Positions 42,264 to 49,590 of a stretch of 64,000 nucleotides of DNA are shown one piece after another (the first letter of the stretch is position 1; each line of letters starts with the position of its first letter). Position numbers and translations under genes: made by a program. This stretch comes from a virus, in IMG/VR virus record IMGVR_UViG_3300032893_000018, positions 1 to 64,000 of that record. One strand, given 5' to 3'. The notes beneath the pieces are model-generated. The model was not told where the DNA came from and did not search any database. It saw only the letters and a list, made by a program, of their open reading frames with translations.

Positions 42264-42942
42264 CAAGCCGCGCGAGCCGTTCCGCACCATCGTTGCCGAC
42301 CCACCATGGCCATACGCGGACAAGCTGCCGGGCGCGAAGCGCGGCGCCGAGAAGCACTACTCGACGTTGCCCATGAACCGCATCGAGTCGTTCCTTCGCG
42401 ACCGCGGGTTCCCGATCGCCGACGACGCGCTGCTCTTCCTGTGGCGCGTGGCGCCGATGCAGTCCGAAGCGCTCGGCGTGATGCGCGAGTGGAGGTTCCA
42501 GCAAAAGAGCGAGATCGTGTGGTGCAAGTCGGTACGGGACGACGAGGAACAGATCGCGCGCGTTGCCAAGTCGTTCGACAATAAGGGCCCGCGCGTGGAA
42601 GCGGTCATCGAGGCGTCGTTCGAAGCGGCGCGCCGCTTGAAGTTCGGCATGGGCCACTACGTGCGCAACGGGCACGAGGTCTGCCTGATCGGCCGCCGCG
42701 GTCGCGCAAAGGTGCTGCACCGGTCACAACGGTCCGTGTTCTTCGCCCCCGTCGGCGAGCACTCGGAGAAGCCCGACGAGTTTTACCGGATCGTCGAGGA
42801 GCTCGCGCCCGGGCCGTATCTCGATCTGTTCGCGCGGAAGGAGCGCCGCGGGTGGACGTCGATCGGAGACGAGATCAGCACGCCGCCGATCTTCACGCAC
42901 ACGCCGGAGGAGCTCGGCTGGGTGAAGGCTCCGGGTGGGTGA
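42253..42942 (+). CDS. MT-A70 family N6-adenine methyltransferase
   Basis: 229 aa. DPPW catalytic motif at residues ~16-19 (IVADPPWPYAD), the 'LLFLWRVAPM' strand, 'SEIVWCKS', and C-terminal 'EKPDEFYRIVEELAPGPYLDLFARKERRGWTSIGDE' with the SAM-binding strand. Typical of phage MT-A70 DNA methylases that protect against restriction. The GHYVRNGHEVCLIGRRG segment matches the family. Start chosen at ATG 42253 (M-R-R-S-K-P). Confidence 0.88.
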   Translation: MRRSKPREPFRTIVADPPWPYADKLPGAKRGAEKHYSTLPMNRIESFLRDRGFPIADDALLFLWRVAPMQSEALGVMREWRFQQKSEIVWCKSVRDDEEQIARVAKSFDNKGPRVEAVIEASFEAARRLKFGMGHYVRNGHEVCLIGRRGRAKVLHRSQRSVFFAPVGEHSEKPDEFYRIVEELAPGPYLDLFARKERRGWTSIGDEISTPPIFTHTPEELGWVKAPGG

Positions 42943-43002
42943 TCTTGCCGGCCGCGAGGCGAGCGTGGCACCTTTGGGTCGGAGGATCCGAAGACCGCTC
43001 GC

Positions 43003-43650
43003 ATGCGCCGAACACGCGCACCAAGGCCCCCCGCGCCGCCGCGGGCAGGGAAAAGCCCCGCCGTCGAAGGAGGCGAGGGGTCACGCGGCACACCGCCGTC
43101 GTCGCCGTTCGAGATGCAGCAGCGGCGCGAGTGGGCGCTCCGGCTCCTCCGCGGCGGCGCGACGCTCGACCACCTGATCGAGTTCGGTCGCCGCCACGAC
43201 CCGCCGCTCTCCGAGCATCAGGTTCGGACTGCGTACCACGGCGTGCTCGACGATCAGTCGGAGGCGTTCGCGGACCAGCGCGAGAAGTACCGCTCGCTCC
43301 AGATCGCGCGGCTGTCGAACGACCTCGTGAACCTCCGGTCGCTGCTCGCGCAGTACACGCCGCGCCCACCGTCGGTGCAGGAGCCCACGGGATACCCGGG
43401 GCAGCCGCGGCAGCTCGCGTGGGTGTACTCGGCGATCGCCCGGCATGAGCGAGAGTGGGCGCGCGTCGCCGGCACGCACGCGCCGATCCGCGTCGAGCTC
43501 GACGCGAACGTCGGGATCAGGATCCGCGGCGCCGTGATGCAGGTCGTCGGCTCGCTCAGCGACGAGCAGATGGACGACCTCGCAGCGCAGCAGCTCGAGA
43601 TCGAGCGACGCGCTGGCGTGATCGACGCCCACGGGGACGCGGTCGAATGA
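43003..43650 (+). CDS. Terminase small subunit-like protein
   Basis: 215 aa ending by ATGA overlap with the large terminase, the usual position. Residues ~38-80 (FEMQQRREWALRLLRGGATLDHLIEFGRRHDPPLSEHQVRTAYHGV) form a helical DNA-binding head. A long helix follows (ALEQ..EKYRSLQIARLSNDLVNLRSLL). The N-terminal Pro/Arg stretch may not be translated. Called on context and helical layout. Confidence 0.65.
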   Translation: MRRTRAPRPPAPPRAGKSPAVEGGEGSRGTPPSSPFEMQQRREWALRLLRGGATLDHLIEFGRRHDPPLSEHQVRTAYHGVLDDQSEAFADQREKYRSLQIARLSNDLVNLRSLLAQYTPRPPSVQEPTGYPGQPRQLAWVYSAIARHEREWARVAGTHAPIRVELDANVGIRIRGAVMQVVGSLSDEQMDDLAAQQLEIERRAGVIDAHGDAVE

Positions 43651-45296
43651 GCGAGGTTCCCCCGAAGAAGGTGCAGGCGGTGGTGAAGCGCTTGTTCGCG
43701 CAAGCGGCGCGCGCTCGCGTCGACCCGGCGGCGTTCTTCGAGTTCGTGATGGTCGAGGAGTTCACAGGCAAGCCGCTGAAGATCGCCCCGCACCAGCAGC
43801 TCTTCTTCGACTTCGTGACGGCCCACCCGCGGTGCGTCGTCCGCGCGTTCGCAGGCGCGTCGAAGACGTACATGGTGTCGGCGCTCACGCTGTTCAAGCT
43901 CGGCCAGGACTCGTCCGAGCGCGGCGTCATCCTGAGCGCCACCGTCGGGCAGGCGAAGAAGCCGGTCGGCATGGTGCGCCGGTACATCGAGGACGGCGGC
44001 CGGCTCGCGCTCGTGTTCCCCAAGCTGATGCGCTCGCCGCGGCCCGGCGACTCATGGACGCAGACGCAGCTCGTCATCGCCCGCGAGCGCGTGATCCGAG
44101 ACCCGTCGCTCACCGTGTGCGGCATCGGCGGCAAGCTGCCCGGCGCGCGCATCTCGTGGGCGAACGCCGACGACCTCCTGACGCTGGAGAACACGCTCGC
44201 CGAGGCGCAGCGCGAGCACACATTTACGTGGATGGGCAGCACGGTGATCCCGCGGCTCGACACCGACGACAGCCACATCGTCGTGACGAACACGCCGTGG
44301 TTCCCGACCGACCTCACCTACCAGCTTGAGAAGGGCATGGACGGCGCCGACCCGTGGCCGTCGCTCACGATGGAGGCGCACGGGGACGTGATCATCCGCA
44401 ACACGGAGTGGGACTCGCCGCTCGTGCGCCCCGCGATGACGGACGACCCGAGGCAGGAGCGGTGCCGACTCGTCGCGCACGATCACCCCCGCTACGCGAA
44501 GATGGTCGGGGTCCATGGGGCGAAGGCGGGGTGGGTCGACGAGGCGGATCGCGTGCCGCTGTGGCCCGAGAAGTGGAACTGGGAGCAGCTCGAGGCGCGC
44601 CGGAAGATCATGCCGGCGTCCGAGTACAACCGCACCATGCGCTGCATCGTCCGCGACAAGGACAGCGAGCGCGTCAAGACCGAGTGGATCGACGCGTGCA
44701 AGGACGCGGCGAAGAAGAACGGCGCCGACAAGCTCGTGTCGCAGTGGGGCGGCGACCACGTGTACACGGGCGTCGACCCCGCCTTCGGGCTGTCGGCGAA
44801 GCACGACCGCAGCTGCATCTTCACGTTCTGCGTTCTGCCGACCGGGCACCGTCGGATCCTCGACGTGAAGGTCGGGCGGTGGCGGTCGAGCGACATGGTC
44901 GACCGCATCATCCAGACGTCGCAGGCGTACGGCTCGCTGGTCTGCGTCGAGGGCAATTCAGCGCAGAAGCTCATCCGCGACTGGGCGCGCGAGAAGAACG
45001 TGAACGTGATGATCCGCGCGCGCGACACGACGGGGAAGAACAAGATGGACCCGCGCTTCGGCATCGAGTCGATCTTCCACGAGGTCGAGCGCGGCGCGTG
45101 GCTCATCCCGTCCGACGCGAAGGGGGCGATGCCCGCCGGGGTGGCGGACTGGGTGCAGGACCTCTTCGACTACGAGCCGGACCAGCACACGGGTGACGTG
45201 CTGATGGCGTCGTGGATCGCGCGCGAGCAGGCACGTCGCCGCGGTGCGTTCGCCCACGCGGACGCGGGCGGGCTCGCGGGGCTTTCGAGCCGGTGA
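43647..45296 (+). CDS. Terminase large subunit
   Basis: 549 aa. The ATPase P-loop is the deviant RAFAGASKTYM (~66-76). 'GARISWANADDLLTLEN' and 'HIVVTNTPW' lie in the ATPase domain. The RNase H-like nuclease domain begins VYTGVDPAFGLSAKHDRS (~373-390), with 'VCVEGNSAQ' and 'DVLMASWIA' as further acidic motifs. It pumps DNA into the prohead through the portal at 49587. No intein here, although terminases often carry them. Confidence 0.85.
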   Translation: MSEVPPKKVQAVVKRLFAQAARARVDPAAFFEFVMVEEFTGKPLKIAPHQQLFFDFVTAHPRCVVRAFAGASKTYMVSALTLFKLGQDSSERGVILSATVGQAKKPVGMVRRYIEDGGRLALVFPKLMRSPRPGDSWTQTQLVIARERVIRDPSLTVCGIGGKLPGARISWANADDLLTLENTLAEAQREHTFTWMGSTVIPRLDTDDSHIVVTNTPWFPTDLTYQLEKGMDGADPWPSLTMEAHGDVIIRNTEWDSPLVRPAMTDDPRQERCRLVAHDHPRYAKMVGVHGAKAGWVDEADRVPLWPEKWNWEQLEARRKIMPASEYNRTMRCIVRDKDSERVKTEWIDACKDAAKKNGADKLVSQWGGDHVYTGVDPAFGLSAKHDRSCIFTFCVLPTGHRRILDVKVGRWRSSDMVDRIIQTSQAYGSLVCVEGNSAQKLIRDWAREKNVNVMIRARDTTGKNKMDPRFGIESIFHEVERGAWLIPSDAKGAMPAGVADWVQDLFDYEPDQHTGDVLMASWIAREQARRRGAFAHADAGGLAGLSSR

Positions 45297-45319
45297 CCTG
45301 GGCGGCATGATCCGCAGCC

Positions 45320-45880
45320 ATGCGGTACGACGACGTCTCGAAGCTCATCAACGGCGCCTGCTCGCTCATGGAGTGCAGCGTGTGCGGCAGGGTGTTCGCG
45401 ATGCAGGCGCGGGAGGACCGGTGCCCGGGGTGCGGCGTGCGGTCGGAGACGGCCGGCTATCTGATGTCGATCCGCGTGTTCAAGTCGCGGCCGACCGGCG
45501 ACCCCGAGGAGGTCGTGCACTGCATCTTCAACTTCGAGATGTCGAACGTTCCGAAGAAGATTCGCGTGGACGACGAGGCGGGTCGGTGCCGGTTCGTCAT
45601 CGACGCTATGACGCGCGCATCTCGCGCGGCCGCCGCCGCCGTGGGGAGGGCGTTCGAGCTCGACGTCGTGGCGTGCACGCGCGCCGACCTGGCGTCGTTC
45701 ACGTCCTGGTCGTGCAGGGGATCCGAGCTCGTCCAGGTGGACGTGTCGACGATGGTCCCCGACGACGCGGAGAACCTCCGCGTGTACTGCTTCGTCGACG
45801 AGGCCGGGCGCCGGTACCTGTCGGGGGCGATCGGCGCGCTCGTGATGGGTCGCCGCGCCGCCACGCTCGGCGATGCCTGA
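45320..45880 (+). CDS. Hypothetical protein with zinc ribbon, 186 aa
   Basis: The ATG follows GGCATGAT at 11 bases. An N-terminal ribbon 'MECSVCGRVFAMQAREDRCPGCG' (two CxxC) is followed by a mixed alpha/beta domain. No family recognised. Lies between terminase and amidase. Confidence 0.6.
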   Translation: MRYDDVSKLINGACSLMECSVCGRVFAMQAREDRCPGCGVRSETAGYLMSIRVFKSRPTGDPEEVVHCIFNFEMSNVPKKIRVDDEAGRCRFVIDAMTRASRAAAAAVGRAFELDVVACTRADLASFTSWSCRGSELVQVDVSTMVPDDAENLRVYCFVDEAGRRYLSGAIGALVMGRRAATLGDA

Positions 45881-45895
45881 GCTATCCTGCTTGGC

Positions 45896-46594
45896 ATGGA
45901 TCACGTCGTTCTCGGCCCCGGCACGATTCCTCCCGCTCCGGTAGACAGCTCGTGCGCGCACGAGTTCAAGCAGGCGAGGTTTTACCGGCAGGGGCGCCGC
46001 GGGTTCGGCATCGTGTACGTCTTGCTGCACGTCGCGGAGTGCGCGGAGGTCAACAGCGCCGCGGACAATCTTTGCTCCTACTGCGCGTCGATGCCCGACG
46101 GCCGCGTCGCCAGCTGGACGTACGCGACCGACCGGTACTCGGTGACGCAGTCGGTGCGCGAGGCCGATACGGCGTTCCACGCGCCGCCGCTGAACGACTG
46201 CTCGATCGGCATCGAGTCGGCGGGGTTCTCTAGCCAGCTCGATGCGGACTGGGCCGACGACTACTCGCGCGACATGCTCGACCGGTTCGAGACGCTCGTC
46301 GCCGACGTGTGCAGGCGGCACGGGATCCCGGCCCGGGTCGTCCCCGATGACGCGCTCCTCGCGGCGCTGCCGCAACTGACCGCGCTCGCCGGGCGCGGGC
46401 ACATCTACGGCGGCCCGACCGAGCCCACGATCGCGGTCACGTGGGAGCAGGCCGCATCGATCTTCGGGGGGATCTTGACGCACGCGCAGGTCAGCCGGGT
46501 GTTCAAGAAGTCCGCGCACTACGACCCCGGTGCGCACTTCCCGCTTGATGACTTCGTGCGCAAGGTGGCCGCGCGAGTGGCTTCTGCGGCATGA
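45896..46594 (+). CDS. N-acetylmuramoyl-L-alanine amidase (endolysin)
   Basis: 232 aa. Amidase_2/PGRP pattern: first zinc His in 'VYVLLHVAE' (~44), the 'TAFHAPPLNDCSIGIESAGF' stretch, 'DVCRRHGIPARVV', second His in 'ILTHAQVS' (~195) and the terminal HYDPGAHF (~207-214), where family members have H.DPG. Cuts the peptide from glycan to lyse the host. TATCCT seven bases before the ATG suggests its own leaderless promoter. Coupled to 46591 by ATGA. Confidence 0.85.
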   Translation: MDHVVLGPGTIPPAPVDSSCAHEFKQARFYRQGRRGFGIVYVLLHVAECAEVNSAADNLCSYCASMPDGRVASWTYATDRYSVTQSVREADTAFHAPPLNDCSIGIESAGFSSQLDADWADDYSRDMLDRFETLVADVCRRHGIPARVVPDDALLAALPQLTALAGRGHIYGGPTEPTIAVTWEQAASIFGGILTHAQVSRVFKKSAHYDPGAHFPLDDFVRKVAARVASAA

Positions 46595-46920
46595 CCCCGG
46601 GCCCGGCCGCGGCATACAGCGGAGCAGCGGTGGTCGGATGCGACCCCGAGGAAGGAACTCCGGTGGAAGACGTGCGGCACTCGAAGAAGAAGGACACGGC
46701 CCGAGCAGTGATCCCCGACGAGCAACGCGAGGACGTCGCCGAGCTCGACGCCCGGCTAGAGGAGGTGATCCGGCTCGTCGACAACCTGGTCGACGCGCAG
46801 GTCATGGGAGCGAGCGACGACGAGCTCGTCGAGCACGCGAAACGGATCGGGAATGCGGGCGCGAAGAAGCGAATCGCGCTGCGCCGCGTCGCAGACCACG
46901 ACATCGCCCTCGGCGTGTAG
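46591..46920 (+). CDS. Hypothetical helical protein, 109 aa
   Basis: ATGA overlap with the amidase. A disordered N-terminus is followed by acidic helices (QREDVAELDARLEEVIRLVDNLVDAQVMGASDDELVEHAKRIGNAGAKKRI). No signal peptide. May be a structural accessory. Family unknown. Confidence 0.5.
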   Translation: MTPGPAAAYSGAAVVGCDPEEGTPVEDVRHSKKKDTARAVIPDEQREDVAELDARLEEVIRLVDNLVDAQVMGASDDELVEHAKRIGNAGAKKRIALRRVADHDIALGV

Positions 46921-46938
46921 CGGTGGCATAAACGGAGC

Positions 46939-47020
46939 GGCCCGGGCTCCCGCGAGGGTTGCCTCCGTTCTGACCCGTCTTCTTTGCAGTTGCGCGACGG
47001 GCCCGGGCCTTCAACCCGGG
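46939..47020 (+). promoter_or_regulatory. Leader with hairpin over the ribosome binding site of 47028
   Basis: CCCGGG (47002-47007), 7-base loop, CCCGGG (47015-47020). The 3' arm includes the GGG of the Shine-Dalgarno GGGAG (47018-47022), five bases before the ATG. A second GGCCCGGGC at 46939-46947 could pair with either arm and free the site. Confidence 0.45.
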
Positions 47021-47027
47021 AGATCCC

Positions 47028-47489
47028 ATGCTGGAAGTCATCGAGACGGCGCGGATGCAGGACGGGAGCGTGATGGCGCTCCTTCGGTCGGAGACGCCGG
47101 GCGAGGCCCAGAAGGTGAAGGACGGCGTCACGCTCATGTGCGGGGCCCGCGCGTTCCGGCCGACCAAGGTGTTCGCCGCGACCGACACGGGCCGCCGCGT
47201 GTCGGTCGCGTTCGAGCCGTCGACCCAGCTCGCGGTGCGGATGAAGTTCCGCGTCGCCGGCGAGCCGATGGATGACGAGGAGTTCGCGCACGCCACGAAG
47301 CTCCTCGCGATGGTCGGGCAGTCGATGCGCACGGTCGACGCGGCCGCGTTCCTGGAGCGGCTCCTGTCGATGCCTGGGTCGTCGGGCGCGGGCACCCTCG
47401 CCAGGATCGCCGCGGTGCTGATGGCGGCGCAGGAGTCGCTGCCGCCGAGCGACGACGTCGACGACCTGGCCGCGAGGTTGCGGTCGTGA
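47028..47489 (+). CDS. Hypothetical protein, 153 aa
   Basis: N-terminal beta-rich half (VIETARMQDGSVMALLRSETPGEAQKVKDGVTLMCGARAFRPTKVFAATD) and C-terminal helical half. No known domain. Its stop overlaps the GTG of the next gene. Translation may be controlled by the leader hairpin. Confidence 0.55.
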   Translation: MLEVIETARMQDGSVMALLRSETPGEAQKVKDGVTLMCGARAFRPTKVFAATDTGRRVSVAFEPSTQLAVRMKFRVAGEPMDDEEFAHATKLLAMVGQSMRTVDAAAFLERLLSMPGSSGAGTLARIAAVLMAAQESLPPSDDVDDLAARLRS

Positions 47490-47965
47490 CGGACGCGAAC
47501 GCGATCGCGCTGTGCGTCGTGATCTCGGTGTTCGGCGCGTACGCGGTCGCGTCGGTGCTCGGGAGGACGAAGCTCGGCGCCGCGGTGCTGGCCATGATGG
47601 CGGAGCAGAAGCGGGCGCGGAACCTCGCGAACTACGCCGCGGACGCGCGCGCGGCGACGAACCGCGCGATCGATGCCCGGCTTGAGGTCGCGTTGTCCGA
47701 GCTCGAGCTCTCCCGGATCGCGGCCGAGGTGCCGCCTGAGATGGCGCCCGCCGTCATCCAGGCCGCGCAGTACGGCTACCGCATGGAGCGGGCGGTGCTG
47801 CAGCAGGCGCGCGCCCTCGGGCTCCACGTGCCGCAGGACGTACTTCCCGACGTCACGGCGCCCGAGCCCCGGCCGGACGCCGAACCGGGCCCGCGGCTTG
47901 CCGTGGTGACCGCCGCCGACCCGATGGAGTACCGCGGCGGCTCGTTCGTGCCGCGGCGCCGCTGA
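47486..47965 (+). CDS. N-terminally anchored membrane protein, 159 aa
   Basis: GTG start in a GTGA overlap. TM segment at residues ~4-25 (ANAIALCVVISVFGAYAVASVLG), then a long helix and a Pro-rich tail ending RRR. A single N-anchor plus helical body, near the endolysin, would fit a spanin or lysis accessory, but there is no lipobox or clear match. Confidence 0.5.
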   Translation: MTDANAIALCVVISVFGAYAVASVLGRTKLGAAVLAMMAEQKRARNLANYAADARAATNRAIDARLEVALSELELSRIAAEVPPEMAPAVIQAAQYGYRMERAVLQQARALGLHVPQDVLPDVTAPEPRPDAEPGPRLAVVTAADPMEYRGGSFVPRRR

Positions 47966-48005
47966 CGCCGTGGCGGCATGACATCCGGTCGAAGGAAGGT
48001 GCGCT

Positions 48006-48194
48006 TTGCCCAACATCGGCCACAACATCCTGCTGACGCCCGAGGAGATCGAGCTCGCGCTGAAGGAGTGCGCGTTTGAGAAGCTCCGGGCGCGGGGCAA
48101 CTTCCCGAACTTGGAGCGCGGCGAGTTCATCCGCGCGGCGAGCACGCACCGGCTGGAGAACGGCTCGGTGTCGGTGGTGTTCGCCGAGGAGTGA
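48006..48194 (+). CDS. Small protein, 62 aa
   Basis: TTG start with AAGGAAGG seven bases upstream. 'LLTPEEIELALKECAFEKLRARGNFPNLERGEF' is helical; the end is a strand (NGSVSVVFAEE). No family known. GGCATGAC lies upstream of it at 47971. Confidence 0.5.
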   Translation: MPNIGHNILLTPEEIELALKECAFEKLRARGNFPNLERGEFIRAASTHRLENGSVSVVFAEE

Positions 48195-48276
48195 GCGCGG
48201 CTTGTGACCGAGCCCGGCGTCGCGTACGCTGACGGCGCGCCCTCCAAGTGCGGGGGCCCCACTCCCAGGAGAAGCG

Positions 48277-48663
48277 ATGGCCACGTACTACCTCATCAAC
48301 TGCGTCAAGGTCGGCGGGATCGAGCGATACGCCGGCGAGCTCGTCGACAGCGCGCAGGAAAGCACGACGGCGATCACCGACGCGGGCGGCGTGCTCGAGG
48401 CGAGCAGCAATGGCCAGGTCGCGGCGGCCGCGCTCGTCGCGCAGCAGCTCCGCCTGGACGGCGAGACGCAGACGCGCATGAACGGCGTCATGTGCGCGGC
48501 GCTCGCGCAGAGCGGCGGGACGGGCGCGCAAGGGGCGCAGGGCGACACGGGCGCCCAAGGTGACGCCGGGGCGCAGGGCGCGCAGGGTCATCAGGGCGCG
48601 GCCGGGTCGCAAGGCTCCCAAGGTTCACAGGGCGCGCAGGGCTCTCAAGGCGCGCAGGGCTGA
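48277..48663 (+). CDS. Short collagen-like virion protein, 128 aa
   Basis: Residues 1-~75 are a helical head (YYLINCVKVGGIERYAGELVDSAQESTTAITDAGGVLEASSNG). Residues ~80-128 are Gly-X-Y repeats of the same GAQ/GSQ type as the fibre at 1-1152. It could be a head decoration or a short fibre. Repeats this similar could recombine with the long fibre gene. Confidence 0.7.
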   Translation: MATYYLINCVKVGGIERYAGELVDSAQESTTAITDAGGVLEASSNGQVAAAALVAQQLRLDGETQTRMNGVMCAALAQSGGTGAQGAQGDTGAQGDAGAQGAQGHQGAAGSQGSQGSQGAQGSQGAQG

Positions 48664-48735
48664 GTCGCAGTCCGAGGGTTTGGCGCGCGGGGCGGACAGC
48701 TAGCTCCGCGCGTCGTTGTTTGATTGGAGGATCCG

Positions 48736-49266
48736 ATGCTGAATGCGATCGTCGTGCACGACCCGCGCCGCGAGGTGCCGGATGGTCAGATCATCAGGGG
48801 CGAGCTCGAAGTGGCGAAGGCAAAGTCGCACGGGCTTCTTCTCCTGCCCGTCGATCTCGACCACGCCGCGGACGGGCTTGGCGGTTACTTCCGCCGCGGG
48901 TGGGGTACTGGGTGGCTGATGAACCGCAACTCGGGCGAGCGCGCGTGTCCGATGGCGCTCGGCGCCGATCCCGAGTTCGGGTGGATCTACTGGGCGGCGT
49001 GGGTCGTCAGCTCGGGCGGCGATCCGCGGGGCTCGGTCCGGCTTGCGAGCGACACGACGGTGCCCGGCGTGATGCAGGCGGGCATCGGCGCGAGCGACGC
49101 GGCCGACCTCGGCGGAAACCCGGAGGGGTTCGCGATCGCCGGTAAGTGCCAGCTGACGGCCAAGCAACGCGGCCCGATCGCAGTGTCGCTGTGGGGCGTC
49201 GCGAAGCACTCGCTGATCGTCGTGTCCGCGGTGTCGACGACGCGCCGCGAAGTCGGCTACCCGTAG
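48736..49266 (+). CDS. Putative virion protein, 176 aa
   Basis: ATG with GGAGGA upstream. Beta-rich, with aromatic clusters (GWIYWAAWVVSSGG) and no helix-rich region. Sits between the short collagen-like gene and the portal, so it is a candidate decoration or fibre-attachment protein. Family unknown. Confidence 0.55.
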   Translation: MLNAIVVHDPRREVPDGQIIRGELEVAKAKSHGLLLLPVDLDHAADGLGGYFRRGWGTGWLMNRNSGERACPMALGADPEFGWIYWAAWVVSSGGDPRGSVRLASDTTVPGVMQAGIGASDAADLGGNPEGFAIAGKCQLTAKQRGPIAVSLWGVAKHSLIVVSAVSTTRREVGYP

Positions 49267-49293
49267 CCGGCGGGCGGCGTGTATCCTTCCCGC

Positions 49294-49590
49294 ATGCTTC
49301 GGGAGCTCACCGCCCGCGCGTTGTGGGTCGCTTCGAACAGCTGCGCACTGGCCGCGGACTTCCTGTCTCGGGCGGCGGATCGCGCGCTGGACGCCGCGCT
49401 GCTCATCGAACCCGCCGAGGAGCCCACGCACGAGGAGGTTGTGCGCGACGGTCCGGTGGTGTCGGACGAGGCGCGGCGGATGATCGCCGACCTGGAGGAG
49501 CGGCCACAACCGCTGCCTGTTGAAACCAAGCCGCTCGTCGGCTCGCTCGCCGATCGCGGGGCGATGGTCGGCAGGAAGTGGTCGCTGTGA
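49294..49590 (+). CDS. Hypothetical protein before portal, 98 aa
   Basis: ATG six bases after TATCCT, so probably leaderless; the longer 49279 start would lie inside the -10 box. Helical N-terminus, acidic middle. Ends in a GTGA overlap with the portal gene. Function unknown. Confidence 0.55.
   Translation: MLRELTARALWVASNSCALAADFLSRAADRALDAALLIEPAEEPTHEEVVRDGPVVSDEARRMIADLEERPQPLPVETKPLVGSLADRGAMVGRKWSL

Noticed and set aside
34200-42942. Cas1, Cas2, Cas4 or transposase near the array
   Set aside because: All neighbouring genes were read; none has integrase, ferredoxin-like Cas2, Cas4 or TnpA features.
46921-47027. tRNA-like sequence
   Set aside because: GGGCCCGGGCCTTCAACCC looks like a T-arm, but there is no acceptor stem, anticodon arm or CCA; it is a hairpin over a ribosome site.
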